Part shown: in pieces, positions 7,741 to 17,705 of the stretch
Layout of the letters: each line of letters opens with the position of its first letter
How positions within the stretch are numbered: the stretch's first letter is position 1
NCBI GenBank assembly: GCA_023212645.1
Contig: JALBYC010000031.1
Location: 1-64,000, forward strand
DNA length: 64,000 bases
Direction: 5' to 3'
From: Farysia itapuensis
Taxonomy: Eukaryota > Basidiomycota > Ustilaginomycetes > Ustilaginales > Ustilaginaceae
Translations under genes and position numbers: made by a program
Notes under the pieces: model-generated
What the model saw: only the letters and a program-made list of their open reading frames with translations
Databases searched by the model: none
Told to the model about the DNA's origin: nothing

Positions 7741-8670
7741 CGTGGTTGTGTTCGTGTAATCAGGCAATGTCAGCTTCGAACATCTGTGAAGCAGTCGCGG
7801 TCGTGTCCTCCTGGATCAGCGTCGCATCCTCCTCCATCGAAGTCGTACCAAAAGACTCTTGGCTCAGGCCAAGCTGACTGCGATTGTCTGAGCTAACCGA
7901 TCGTGAGTCGGGATAGGGCGAGCTCGGCTCTGCAGTCGCCAACAGTTGCGAAGCTTCAGCAGTTGAACTGGTGAAGGCTTGACTCGCTTCTGTCATGTAG
8001 GACGACTGTGAAGCTTCGCTGCCGAACCATCTTCCCCGAAGACTGTGTTTGACGAGTACGCAGTGCCTCAGTGACCTGCATGTTCGCAAGATTGTGCATA
8101 ATCTGGGCCATTACTATGACACAGTTATTAGTATCTGAGGTGGTGGATCAGCGAGAATGTTGTCATCCGCTGTGCCGGGAGCTACTTGGCTCGCCGGGGG
8201 TAGTCTCGGATTCTTGGGAGGCATAGTTCGTTGGTAGAGCTTCGGACTCTTACAGGCCAAACGAGATCTAGCAGGAAACCAGCTTGGCCTGGAGGATAGC
8301 CTCGCGGGGCGCGCGCGGGTCTTTGATGCTGGTGATCTTGGACCGCGGCTAGCTTCCCCTTCCCAGAAGCCTTTTCCTGCGGAACTCGTGATGGTAAGTG
8401 TGTCTTGAGCCGCGCGTCGAGACGGAAGCCATACCGCTTTCGCAAAAGTGTGTGGCCGAGGAAAGCGTGCAGGTGACGGGCGGATCGGAGAGATGAGAGG
8501 AAGGGTCGGCAGCAAGCAGGAGTAGACGGTTAGGAACACGGTCGGAACGGTCCAGGGTATAAAAGGACGCGGCGGAGAGCGTCTTGCACGATAGATCGAG
8601 AAAGGTATCGAGATCGGGTATCAGAGGTGATAGGGTACACGGAGCCGGTCGTGTTGGGGGTATAGGAATT
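7741..8670. other. Degenerate repeat-like region, no supported gene
   Basis: This roughly 930-bp stretch lies between the reverse-transcriptase debris and the hok1 stop codon. Short frames exist (for example 8089-7760 minus, Ser/Glu/Thr-rich, and 8539-8114 minus, Arg/Pro-rich) but show no domain. They could be the eroded 5' part of the LINE. A perfect 8-bp inverted pair (CAGGCCAA/TTGGCCTG) lies near 8253-8290. Confidence 0.5.
8224..8252 (+). other. Possible 5' half of a tRNA-Lys(CTT)-like sequence
   Basis: The stretch contains GTTGGTAGAGC, a typical D-arm/A-box sequence, followed by TTCGGACTCTTA, which resembles the 5' anticodon arm with a CTT anticodon. There is no matching 3' anticodon stem, no T-arm GGTTCGA box and no acceptor partner downstream. 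It is not a functional tRNA. It may be a tRNA-derived head of a SINE or a chance match inside transposon debris. Confidence 0.25.
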
Positions 8671-11085
8671 CTATCTTCTGCTGGCTGGCTGCAAAGTGGG
8701 GTTGACCAAGCGTCGTTGGTTGGCGAGCCAGCTGGAGCCGGCAATGTTGGCTCCTGCGCCGCCGCTCGGGTTGCGCCCAGACTCGAGCTCGATCATGTAG
8801 CGTCGACCCAAATCCTGGTAGGCTGTCATCATGAATCTCTGCTCTTGCTGCAAATTGCGCACCTGTTCACGCGCAAGCTTCAACTCCTGTTGCACCTCAG
8901 CATCGCTGCTCGACAGGGCCGTGACAGGAGCACCACGCTCCTTGTCTTTGAGCATCTTGTCCTGTTGCTTGATGAATATTTTGGCTTTGGCCAGTTTTTC
9001 CTGTACCGCGCTCAGGTCGCGTGTAGCGGTCAAAGCTTCGCTCTGCAGCGCTGCTACGAGATCTTGCACGTCTTGAGGCAGTGACTGGCTTTGAAGCTTG
9101 GTTTGCAGGTCGTTCCAGGCTCGTTCACGCTTGAGCGCTTCATCGCGTTGACCGATGCCTTCCGCCTGCAAATCCACCTTTTCGACAAGAAGCGTATTGA
9201 CTTGAGCCATGTACAATTTGTTCTGCTCCAGCGCAGATGCCAGCTCGGCGCGCAGTTGGCGGAGAGCAGATTGCAATTCGTCCGTCTCGCCGTCAAGCGA
9301 AGCACGTAGCGAGTGCAGGATGTCGACCTGATCCTTGTCGACCAGCGCCAGATCGGATCTAGCCAACGACAGCTGCTTCTCAAGCTCATCCGATTGCACT
9401 TCAAGCCGCGTTCGGTCGCGCTTACAGGCATCAAGCTCTTGCACGACTTCGTCGAGTCGAAAGCGTAGCGCGTAAGCCGCTTCTTGTCCGTCGCCAAGAT
9501 CTGATTTGCCAGAGCGGATCGCCTCGAGCTGGTTCTGGAGCACGAGCACTTGCTTGTGTTCGCGCAGGTAGTCTGCTTCGTACCTCTCCTTGATGCGTTG
9601 TGCGTCCTGCAGAAGATTCTCGAGCACGAGCAGGCGCGAAGAGTCGGCTTGTCCCTGAGTAGTGGATTCGAGGTCGCGGGTCAATTTGCGCACTTGGATC
9701 TTGAGATCTGTCATGGAAGTTCCGGACAGAGCCTCTTCCAGTTCTTGCGAGGTGTCCATGTCGTCGTGACCGGAAAGGAGTCCGCGCTGACTGTTGGCTG
9801 CACCACCAAGCTCGAGTTCCTTGATGCGCTCTTGGTACAATTCCGCTTCCTCTTTCTCGCGAGCACGCTGTTCCTCGGACAATTTGAGCCGTACCGTAAG
9901 CTGCTCGGCTTCAAACGTGGCTGCGGCAAGATCGCGTTGCAGACTACTCGTCTTGGCTTCGTGATCGGCCATTTGAGTCTTGTAAGAATCCATGAGCGGT
10001 TTAAAGGCACTGACACGCTTGTAGTCGTCCTCGAGACTCGCATTGCGTCCGACTAGCTCGGAATTTTGCTCTTGGGCCAGCTTGAGTTGACGCCGTAGGT
10101 CGGCGGCTTCTTCGAGCTTTCTCTTGTGCTTTTCGATCACGTTTTCCGCCTTTTGCAGCTTGTCAGCCGCATGTCTATACTCGTCGATTTGATCTTTGAG
10201 TTTGGCGGTGTCGTGCGTCTGGGCGTGCAGGTCGTCGAGTCGTCGCTTGAGGTCGGAGTTCTCGTTAGAGCGTCGCTCGTTATCGCCCTCGAGCTCGGCA
10301 ACAAGGTCGTCGGCACGCCGTAACTCTTGTCGCAGTTTCTCGATTTCAGCGCGCAAGAGGACGTCTGCCTGTTCGTTGCGCTCTTCTTCCACCTGCTTTT
10401 TGAAGGAAGCGTGTTCGACCAACAGTTGCTTATTTTCTCGTTGCGCAAGATCCAGTTGGCTTTGGAGCGAGCGTTGTGTTTCGGCGAGCTGTACATATGC
10501 CTGTTGTAATGCGTCCTTTTCGCTCTGTAGGTCGGCAAGTTCAGCTTCGAGCTCGACAGCGGGGCGGGAGTCAATCGAGGCTTTGCTCTGATCCGCTTCG
10601 AGCAACTGCTCTTCTTGCCCGCGTTTGATCGCTGTGATAATTCGTTCGATCAAGACCATAAGCTGATGCTGGTGTGCCTGCTCTAGCGTCTGTATGGCGG
10701 AGATGTGGACGTCATTCTTGTCGCTCTGTACGGCGATACCGATGGCGAGGAGACACAACTTGCACAGCTCGTGCTTGTCTTGTGAGCGGGCAATGGCATT
10801 CAAGTCTGGCACGGGCAAGTGCAGGGGCGAGCATTCGAGAGTCTGGGTATAGAACTGCATCATGAGTTTGTAGAGTCGTTTCAGTGTGCCGATGGTGAGG
10901 ACCCAGTTGTCCTTTGTGTCGCCGGCGGCGTGAGGATTGCGAAAAAGGTCTGGATCGATTTGGGCCAAGATGGTGAAGAGGACTACGCCATCTGAAAGGT
11001 CGTGGAGGGATGTGACTGGACGCGAGGTGGCGACGGCGTGCGCCCATGCGAGGAATGCGTCTGCCTCGTCATCCACCACCGCCAT
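8671..11085 (-). CDS. hok1: Hook-family dynein/kinesin-3 adaptor for early endosomes
   Basis: Hook proteins link dynein and kinesin-3 to early endosomes; in Ustilago maydis the single Hook (Hok1) does this together with Fts and FHIP. The 804-residue protein has an N-terminal Hook domain of about 150 residues (AFLAWAHAV, DLSDGVVLFTILAQIDPDLF, NWVLTIGTLKRLYKLM, ELCKLCLLAIGIAVQS), then about 600 residues of almost continuous coiled coil (190-770), then a short basic tail. The start is ATG 11085; the frame is open a little further upstream but only through a non-ATG codon. No introns are seen. It is divergent from the SIKE-like gene with 191 bp between start codons. The 3' side abuts the transposon block. 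Confidence 0.92.
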   Translation of the reverse strand: MAVVDDEADAFLAWAHAVATSRPVTSLHDLSDGVVLFTILAQIDPDLFRNPHAAGDTKDNWVLTIGTLKRLYKLMMQFYTQTLECSPLHLPVPDLNAIARSQDKHELCKLCLLAIGIAVQSDKNDVHISAIQTLEQAHQHQLMVLIERIITAIKRGQEEQLLEADQSKASIDSRPAVELEAELADLQSEKDALQQAYVQLAETQRSLQSQLDLAQRENKQLLVEHASFKKQVEEERNEQADVLLRAEIEKLRQELRRADDLVAELEGDNERRSNENSDLKRRLDDLHAQTHDTAKLKDQIDEYRHAADKLQKAENVIEKHKRKLEEAADLRRQLKLAQEQNSELVGRNASLEDDYKRVSAFKPLMDSYKTQMADHEAKTSSLQRDLAAATFEAEQLTVRLKLSEEQRAREKEEAELYQERIKELELGGAANSQRGLLSGHDDMDTSQELEEALSGTSMTDLKIQVRKLTRDLESTTQGQADSSRLLVLENLLQDAQRIKERYEADYLREHKQVLVLQNQLEAIRSGKSDLGDGQEAAYALRFRLDEVVQELDACKRDRTRLEVQSDELEKQLSLARSDLALVDKDQVDILHSLRASLDGETDELQSALRQLRAELASALEQNKLYMAQVNTLLVEKVDLQAEGIGQRDEALKRERAWNDLQTKLQSQSLPQDVQDLVAALQSEALTATRDLSAVQEKLAKAKIFIKQQDKMLKDKERGAPVTALSSSDAEVQQELKLAREQVRNLQQEQRFMMTAYQDLGRRYMIELESGRNPSGGAGANIAGSSWLANQRRLVNPTLQPASRR

Positions 11086-11276
11086 GATTGCTTGCACAGA
11101 GCAGAGAAGAAGGAAGAAGTCGGTCCAATCGTCGCACCGCCCAATTTCTGTCCTTTTGCGCAGGGGCAGTCAAGGAAGTGGGCCTCCAAGGTCACGTGAT
11201 GGACGCACCCAACCCACTCACTCTCGAATTGCATTCACGTTGCACGGCTCACTGCCTCGCACACACCCAAACAGCC

Positions 11277-12818
11277 ATGACGAGTATGGATGGCGAAGAT
11301 CTGCAGCGGTTGTGGTCGTTGATTGACGATCTGACCAACCAGCTGCAGGCAAATCGACAGCTGTGCGAGTCGCTTCAGCAGCAGGCCGACCAGCTGCGTG
11401 GGCACGCTCTGCACTCTGGCACTGGATTCGCTCTGCGTCGCTTCAACACCGACATGTCCAAGGAACAGTTTGAGACCGAACTAGAGGCGCTCAACGTCCA
11501 CCTGGTCAAGGAACATCTCATGATTACCCACGAGAACAAGCAGCAGGCTATGTTGCTGCGCGAGTACGAAAACACGCTGGAAACCATCATGGCCAAGTTT
11601 CGCACCTTTTCCCACTCGACCCAGCAACACACGTTACGCCTTACGCAGCACTACGAGACGTTGCTGGCGAATACGACGCATGCGTCTGCCGAGCAGACGC
11701 TTGCTGCTGAGACGGCGTTTTCGGGGACATTGACGCATTTGGGCGGACTCGTGCGGCAGGCGATGCAGTCCTTGGACGGTGAAGACGACAGCGCAGAGGA
11801 CAACGTCGCTCCGCACTGGTCGCAGGATCCGCGCTGGTACGGCTCCGGTGGGTATACGGGCAAAGCGACAGATCCAGCGTCACTGCGCGCTGAGCGTGCA
11901 CTCGAACATTTGACCGAACACGAACGACTGCGGCTTGAAAACGAGACTCTGCGCGAACTACTACAGCTCAAAGACAAGAGCGATGCACTAGCGACCAGCG
12001 CCGCTGCTCCTGCTGCGGTACCTGCAGTGGAAGTGGCCGAGAGCGCGCGGCGTGCTTCGCTGACGGTAGACCAAGCGTCAGTGGCGGCAGAGGCGAGTGG
12101 TCAGCCCCCGCTGAAAACCCTCTCGGTATCGTCGACTCTCAAGCCAGGGGAACAACCTGCTTCGCCCGTATCGCCCACACGCACACGCCGACTCTCGGCT
12201 TCTGCTGCGCGGGAGAAGCAGGAACAAATCATTGAGGAAGCCATTCTTGCCGACGAGACCGATCACCGGTCCTCCGCCATCCTCGACGACGATGACGATG
12301 AAGAAGGGGGAGAGGAGCGTCAGGGTTTGACGCAGAGAGGGCGCAAGGACAGCGCGATTGCACCAAGCAGCACGTTGAACGTCCTTGAGGCTGCGACGGA
12401 GGATGTGGATGCGATTCATGCCGAGTTCCAGCCGGATGGAGAGACGAGTGCGACACAGCAGGTGTTGCTGACACCGCCGCCGTCCGTGGCACTGGCACCA
12501 AGCAAGCCCGCCCCAGCGTCAGATCTGGACGGCGAACAGCCCAATCTCGTCGCAGAAGCAGGTCCCCCCGCCCTTGTATCCACCGGATCGCCCGACACCA
12601 AACACACCTCAGTCACCGCCGTCTCCGGCCCCCCACCCGAAACCGAGACCCCCTCCTCCCCGCCCCCCACAACCCCTTCCGCCGCAATCTCACCCCCAAA
12701 ATCCCACCCACCACCACAGCCACCCCAAACCGACGTCATCCCAGCCGAACCAACTAGCGAAAACTACAACCCCGCCTCCACCACCACGTCTATACCAGCC
12801 ACAACACACAGTACTTAG
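11277..12818 (+). CDS. SIKE/FGFR1OP2-family coiled-coil protein (probable STRIPAK subunit)
   Basis: SIKE/FGFR1OP2 proteins (SCI1 in filamentous ascomycetes) are small coiled-coil subunits of the STRIPAK phosphatase-kinase complex, which controls cell fusion, polarity and development. The first about 250 of 513 residues fit: ENKQQAMLLREYENTLETIM (compare the family's LEEHQSALELIMSKY), an internal helix pair, then LRLENETLRELLQLKD (compare QENKGLREILQITR). The remaining 260 residues are disordered: Ala/Ser-rich, an acidic DDDDDEEGGEE run near 340, and a Pro/Thr-rich end. That tail is far longer than in the animal proteins. The ATG at 11277 gives MTSMDGEDLQ; the frame is open upstream only through the promoter shared with hok1. 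The family assignment rests on pattern and helix order, not an alignment score. Confidence 0.72.
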   Translation: MTSMDGEDLQRLWSLIDDLTNQLQANRQLCESLQQQADQLRGHALHSGTGFALRRFNTDMSKEQFETELEALNVHLVKEHLMITHENKQQAMLLREYENTLETIMAKFRTFSHSTQQHTLRLTQHYETLLANTTHASAEQTLAAETAFSGTLTHLGGLVRQAMQSLDGEDDSAEDNVAPHWSQDPRWYGSGGYTGKATDPASLRAERALEHLTEHERLRLENETLRELLQLKDKSDALATSAAAPAAVPAVEVAESARRASLTVDQASVAAEASGQPPLKTLSVSSTLKPGEQPASPVSPTRTRRLSASAAREKQEQIIEEAILADETDHRSSAILDDDDDEEGGEERQGLTQRGRKDSAIAPSSTLNVLEAATEDVDAIHAEFQPDGETSATQQVLLTPPPSVALAPSKPAPASDLDGEQPNLVAEAGPPALVSTGSPDTKHTSVTAVSGPPPETETPSSPPPTTPSAAISPPKSHPPPQPPQTDVIPAEPTSENYNPASTTTSIPATTHST

Positions 12819-13016
12819 ATATCACGCACACTTTTCGTAATCTCAAATCGCACATCGCACAAAGGAGAGGAGAGCTTCAAAGGATCAAAATTGTACGGAG
12901 ACAGATTAGAGAAAAAGAGGCGGGGGGCAGACGGTAACAGCACACTTTGAGCACTGTGGGTCTATCGAGTCGGACTGGGAAGCTTTAAAAGATGGGGATG
13001 AGGTACGGGGGCAAGT

Positions 13017-14699
13017 CTACCAGATGCGGGTCTCGAGGAGGAGGTCCGACTCGGGGGCGAGTCCGAGACAGGCACGCATAAAGTTGGTGCAAGCGGCACG
13101 CTGACGGTTGAGCGAGTTGACGACGTCGGTGCCTGGCTTGACGACGGGAGCCTTGAGCGAGTACGAGAGGAGAGAGAGGACCGAGTGCATCGAGTTCCAC
13201 TCAGTCTCCTGGGTGCCAGCCTGGTAGGTGATTCGGGTCATGAGCTCGGCCAAGATGGTCAGGTCGAGCAGCAGGGGCGAGGCCAGCAGCGAATCCTCGC
13301 ACAGGTTGGTGACATACAGACGGTTTCGACCGCCCATGCACAGCTCCGACGTGTAGTCATCCATGGCCACCTTCTGGTCACCCACGGCTGGGTGATACTT
13401 GATCACGATGCAGTGGTCGGGGTGCTCACCCTTGTCGGCCTTGCCGTCAGCCAGCTTCTTGCCAGGCACAGCAGGGCGGTAGAGCAAGTGGTTGGCAGCA
13501 CAGCAGTCATCAACAACCGAGGCCTTGGAAATCTCCTTGGACTTGAACTGTCGCTGCGAGCTGAGGTTGTAACCATCGTTGTTGCCAAGGTGGTTGTACG
13601 AAGCAATGCCCAGAGGCTTGATACCGGCATTGACGAGGAACTCGGCAAGCACCGACTTGACCTTGGTCTGGCCAGTCTTGAGGTCATCACCGCCAATGAA
13701 AGCCTTGCGCTGTTCAGCCAGCTCGATGCATCCAGGTACAAACGTGTTCTGGGGAGCACCGTTGACATAAGGAGCATTCTCCAGAATACAGGCGATAGCG
13801 AAAATGGTCGAGGGCGAAACCTCCTCGTGGTTCTGCTGGACAGACTTGAGCAGGTTCTCGGCAGTGTCGTTGACGCCGGCAATGATGTCCGAGTATCGCT
13901 CCGTGTTGGCAGTCCAGACAACGACGACCTTGTCGAGGTTGTTCTGACGCTTGAACTCGCGAATGTCGGCTCGGATCTGCTCGACGTGGGCAGCCTTGGA
14001 CTGGCCAGGCAGAATGTTGTCGGCTCGCTCCTCCTGGTTCTGAGCGATAAAGTCGGGGTAGTAGACCGAAGGAAGGGGCTGCATCTCGGCCATGTAAGGG
14101 GCGACCTGGCGCTGCAGATCGTAGTCGAGCACCTTGGCGCGGGCCATGGCATCCGACATGGGCAGACCAGAAATGTCCCATCCACCGAGGACAAGGTCGT
14201 TGGGGTGAACCATGGGCAGGACGTTGGAGAAGGGAACCCATACATCCTTGCCAGTGGCAGGGTCAGTGCCGAGACGGATGGTAGAAGCTCGGACAATGGA
14301 GCCGTAGTAATTGGGCACCTGCACGCCATCCTTGTTGTTCCAAGTGATGTTGTGCTTGTTGGCGAGGATGGTGGCAGTGATGGTGGTACCGTTGTTACCA
14401 CCCCAACCGACCATCATGAGACCGGTGCGGGGGACCTTGCGCTCCGTCTTGAACTGGAACTGGCGCTGGTAAGGAGTAGCAACGTACTCGGTGGTGCCGT
14501 CGTCGTGCTTGACCTTCTCGACATGGGTGTTGAGGTACTCGTACTGAGCCTTGATGGCCTCGGTCGTGTACTCTACCTTGTCCGAGTTGACGCGGATGAA
14601 CTCGGTCTCCTCGTGACGAGCGTTGGTCGGGTTGACGGGAACGGCGGCGGCGCCGTTGGTAGCCTGGGCGGCATGGTTACCGTTAGCAACAGGAGCCAT
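13017..14699 (-). CDS. INO1: Inositol-3-phosphate synthase
   Basis: Converts glucose 6-phosphate to 1D-myo-inositol 3-phosphate (NAD-dependent isomerisation), the first step of inositol and phosphatidylinositol synthesis in the cytosol. The protein has 560 residues, a little longer than the usual 510-535 because of an Ala/Asn-rich N-terminus. The NAD-binding loop GWGGNNGTT (about residue 98), NYYGSI, GWDISGLPMSDAMARA, the SYNHLGNNDG segment and the KSKEISKASVVDDC active-site region are all present. Single exon with ATG at 14699. The long open frame on the opposite strand (13185-14705) is a codon-bias shadow. Confidence 0.97.
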   Translation of the reverse strand: MAPVANGNHAAQATNGAAAVPVNPTNARHEETEFIRVNSDKVEYTTEAIKAQYEYLNTHVEKVKHDDGTTEYVATPYQRQFQFKTERKVPRTGLMMVGWGGNNGTTITATILANKHNITWNNKDGVQVPNYYGSIVRASTIRLGTDPATGKDVWVPFSNVLPMVHPNDLVLGGWDISGLPMSDAMARAKVLDYDLQRQVAPYMAEMQPLPSVYYPDFIAQNQEERADNILPGQSKAAHVEQIRADIREFKRQNNLDKVVVVWTANTERYSDIIAGVNDTAENLLKSVQQNHEEVSPSTIFAIACILENAPYVNGAPQNTFVPGCIELAEQRKAFIGGDDLKTGQTKVKSVLAEFLVNAGIKPLGIASYNHLGNNDGYNLSSQRQFKSKEISKASVVDDCCAANHLLYRPAVPGKKLADGKADKGEHPDHCIVIKYHPAVGDQKVAMDDYTSELCMGGRNRLYVTNLCEDSLLASPLLLDLTILAELMTRITYQAGTQETEWNSMHSVLSLLSYSLKAPVVKPGTDVVNSLNRQRAACTNFMRACLGLAPESDLLLETRIW

Positions 14700-15202
14700 T
14701 TTTGATAAGATAGACGTTGAAATAGAGAAAAGGTGGGAAAGTGGCTCTTTAGTTATAAGGTAACAGAGCAGGGGCGGAGTGTCGGCTGCCCCTGTGGGTG
14801 TTGTGCGACGAGCAAAGCTGGTTGGAGAAAATGGTGGGCAACAGATGTAAAAGTCGCAAGTCGAGGAGCTTAGTCAAAGACTTGCTGGAAGATATGTGTG
14901 TTGAGTGTGAGAAGAGGGATGACGAGGAATTTCCGAGTGGATATTTATTCTGAGCGAACGTGTGAGCCAAGAGGAGACGCTAATCCGCTAATCCGCTAAA
15001 ATAATCCGACACGCACACGCACACTCCCAGATCGCCTCGACGTGAAAGGCGGTCAAACGCGGATCGGCATTTTTCTTTATTGAATTTCGCGATTTCAACT
15101 TCTTCTTCAAACTTTGGGGGGCCTTGCAGCAGGCCATGCGAGGCGCGATGGGAGATCAAGATGCGTGTCGGTCAGACATGCAGATCCCACACCCGGCCGG
15201 AC
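14700..15202. other. Intergenic: INO1 upstream region and 3' flank of the multicopper oxidase
   Basis: No gene is visible in 503 bp. Near 14980-15020 are a duplicated TAATCCGC motif and a CA-rich tract. I did not find a clear inositol-responsive element (CATGTGAAAT type). The INO1 promoter is probably within the first 300 bp. Confidence 0.5.
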
Positions 15203-17308
15203 TCAAATTGCCGTGACATTACCGCCATACGACAGGTAGCCTTGCGCAGACACCCCTTGAAGCATGCCCTGTTCAGGAAGATACCTTTGCGCCTGACGCA
15301 GTAGCTGGTCCGGTGCTACTGCCCACACTGTCGCCATCCCCATGTAAAGGTGAAACGCAAGATGGCAGTGGAGGATGAATATCCCGGCGTTGTTGGTGTC
15401 CACCTTGTACCTCAGCACCGCCCAACCTCCGTCGTTGTTGGCCGCGTCTGGCACCGTCTGGTTCTGGTAAGCTGCTCCGGGAGAAGCGTAAACCACAGTG
15501 GTGTCACGGCGGATAGGATGAGTATACCCCTGCGGCTTCTCGTTTGAATAAAGAGAGTCCAGCTTCTTGAAAGAGAATGTGCCTGGCTGAATCGTCCGTG
15601 TCCAATGCTTCTTGCTGTGCATGTGCCAAGGGTGGATTTCGACGTTCTGAGACAGAGCCGAGGGCTTGTTGATCAGAACAATATCAATCACTTCTCCTGG
15701 CTTGGCGAGATACACGTTAGCAAGATCATCATATCCCTGCAGCAATTTATGCTGTCTAGCCAGCTGGCTTTCCTCGGTACTATTGGTGATGAGCTCCTTC
15801 ACCGCTGGCTGGGCATTCCACGGATTGTCCGCAGCAAACGCTCGATCGTAGCCTGGAACGGGCACCTTGCCCACAAAAGTCTTGACGAGGTAAGGTATCG
15901 CGGTAGCATTGGTCTCGTTGTACAGGGCTGCATTCTCAGCCCACCTCACTCCCTTCTTCGTATTCCAAAACGGTATCTGCTGAGTATTGATGACCACCGT
16001 CCGCGTGACGGAAGAGTCTGAGGGCATGGGGGTGGACCAGCTCTGAAGCGGAGAGAACTGCGATGTCAACCAGCCAAATGTTTCGTTAGGCAGCAGCGAT
16101 TGCGCCAAAACGGGCGGCGGCTGCATTGTCTCTGCCTCTGACAAGCCGTGGGAATCCTCGTGCACGAGCTTGACCCACATCGAAGGTCCCTTTCGCCACC
16201 GACTCTCGATTCGGACCCAATACACGCCATAAGACCCATCCTGCCGCGCCTGACGCTTGGTCTTGGTTCTATACAGCGCCGAGTATCGCTGTCCGGAGGT
16301 GAGCTCGATGTGGTCAAGTTCTAGAGGTTTGAGATAAGTCCCGTCCGCCTCGATGAGCGTCATATTCTGCAATTCATTCCCTGCACCGTTCAGAATCCCA
16401 ACGGTAGTGTACATGAGTGACGTCGCTCCTACGAAGCGCAATCGGTAAGTTTTGCCATACTTGACCCGGATCGTGGGATAAGAACCAGCGCAATTAACGG
16501 GAGCCGCCGCGCAACTTGCACCGGACAGATACGCAGATGTCTTATTACAGGATAGAGCTGGGATAGAAGGTGAAGCCTGGCCGTTCAGCAGTAAAGCGGA
16601 AGCTGAGCCAGGCCACTTGAAAGGATCCGCTTCCAACCCAGTGCCGATGATGTCTTGATTCGTGTTGGCGAAGTAGTCCCCAACAGCCAAGATCCTGTCT
16701 TCATCATATGTGTATGGCGAGCCAGACCGAGACTTCCCGACGAGAGACAGGCCTTCCATACCGTCGCGGCGCATCCTCGGTCCTGTATAAAACGCAATAT
16801 TGTCGACGTCTTCCTCCGACAATCCGGGGTCAGGGTCTTCAACCACGAGCACTCCGTACGCTGACATGGCTTGCAGTCCGACATGCGAGTGGTAGAAATA
16901 AGTCCCCATGTCTTCGCGTGTCAGCGGGATGCGGTAATCAAAGTAAGAGCCAGGAGTAATTGGCCACTGTGAGACCATCACCGTGCCGTCCATAATCGGG
17001 TGCATTTTCATACTAAGTCCGTGGAAGTGGACCGTCGTGTTGCGCTGGGAATGGTTCCAGACGCGAACTTGAAGAATCTCCCCAGCTCTGGCACGCAACG
17101 TCGGACCCGGCATCGTACCGTTGAACGTGGTCGCCCATGCAAAAGGCTGGCATGTTGCCCAGATCGTTTGGTCTGAAATCTCGAGCGAGTAGTGTCTGAC
17201 AACCTCTGTTCGATGAGTATCCGCGCTTTGTTGAGGTAGACCCGACACTGGAGCGAGCTGACAGCCGAACAGAGCCAGCCCAAGCAACAGGACCAGGCGC
17301 GACAACAT
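15203..17308 (-). CDS. Secreted multicopper oxidase (laccase/ascorbate-oxidase-like, AA1)
   Basis: Three-cupredoxin enzyme that oxidises phenols or similar donors and reduces O2 to water. The 701-residue protein starts at ATG 17308, giving a signal peptide with hydrophobic core RLVLLLGLALFG. All four copper-binding blocks are visible: HFHGL (about 94), YHSHVG (about 140), HPWHMHSKKHW, and HCHLAFHLYMGM. Met stands 10 residues after the type-1 Cys, as in ascorbate-oxidase-type and lower-potential enzymes. The third block HPWHMHSKKHW differs from the common HPFHLHGHxF. It has many N-glycosylation sites. A possible 47-nt 5' UTR intron (17309-17355, GTACGT...CCCCAG) ends exactly at the ATG. It is the first of five minus-strand secreted-protein genes. 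The substrate cannot be told from sequence; pigment, iron or host phenolics are options. Confidence 0.9.
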   Translation of the reverse strand: MLSRLVLLLGLALFGCQLAPVSGLPQQSADTHRTEVVRHYSLEISDQTIWATCQPFAWATTFNGTMPGPTLRARAGEILQVRVWNHSQRNTTVHFHGLSMKMHPIMDGTVMVSQWPITPGSYFDYRIPLTREDMGTYFYHSHVGLQAMSAYGVLVVEDPDPGLSEEDVDNIAFYTGPRMRRDGMEGLSLVGKSRSGSPYTYDEDRILAVGDYFANTNQDIIGTGLEADPFKWPGSASALLLNGQASPSIPALSCNKTSAYLSGASCAAAPVNCAGSYPTIRVKYGKTYRLRFVGATSLMYTTVGILNGAGNELQNMTLIEADGTYLKPLELDHIELTSGQRYSALYRTKTKRQARQDGSYGVYWVRIESRWRKGPSMWVKLVHEDSHGLSEAETMQPPPVLAQSLLPNETFGWLTSQFSPLQSWSTPMPSDSSVTRTVVINTQQIPFWNTKKGVRWAENAALYNETNATAIPYLVKTFVGKVPVPGYDRAFAADNPWNAQPAVKELITNSTEESQLARQHKLLQGYDDLANVYLAKPGEVIDIVLINKPSALSQNVEIHPWHMHSKKHWTRTIQPGTFSFKKLDSLYSNEKPQGYTHPIRRDTTVVYASPGAAYQNQTVPDAANNDGGWAVLRYKVDTNNAGIFILHCHLAFHLYMGMATVWAVAPDQLLRQAQRYLPEQGMLQGVSAQGYLSYGGNVTAI

Positions 17309-17705
17309 CTGGGGTGGAACTAAGCTCAAACCTGCCTCGTCGCGCCCTAACGTACCTGTACAACATGACAGCATCAGCGCAATCAAAGGCCAAGCAATTT
17401 GTCAAACATGCAGCAACGTGGGATGCAAATGAACAAGCTGCGCGTTGCATTTGTGGGAAGTGGGCGGATGCGGAGTCCCGAAAGTTCCAGCAAGCACGTC
17501 AGATGGGGAGGCCCCAGCGTCTATGCTCATGCTTGACGGGAAGCGGGCCGACTCTCGTCAGCTGTATCCGCTTTGCAAGCTCACTGAGAGAGTATGTGCA
17601 CTACTTGACGGTCCAAGCTGTCTTCATGCAAAATTTCTGAATTCAACAGGCGAGGACAAGGCAAAGCACAATATCACAATAAAGTGGGGGAGGACGTCGA
17701 TGACG
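17309..17705. other. Intergenic between the multicopper oxidase and secreted protein S1
   Basis: No supported gene. It holds the oxidase promoter with the possible 5' UTR intron at 17309-17355, and the 3' flank of S1. Confidence 0.45.

Noticed and set aside
8224..8330. Functional intron-containing tRNA-Lys gene
   Set aside because: No T-arm box, no matching 3' anticodon stem and no acceptor partner could be found downstream.
13185..14705. 506-codon open frame antisense to INO1
   Set aside because: It lies wholly opposite a strongly conserved gene, is Val/Leu/Gly-repetitive and matches no family; it is a codon-bias shadow.
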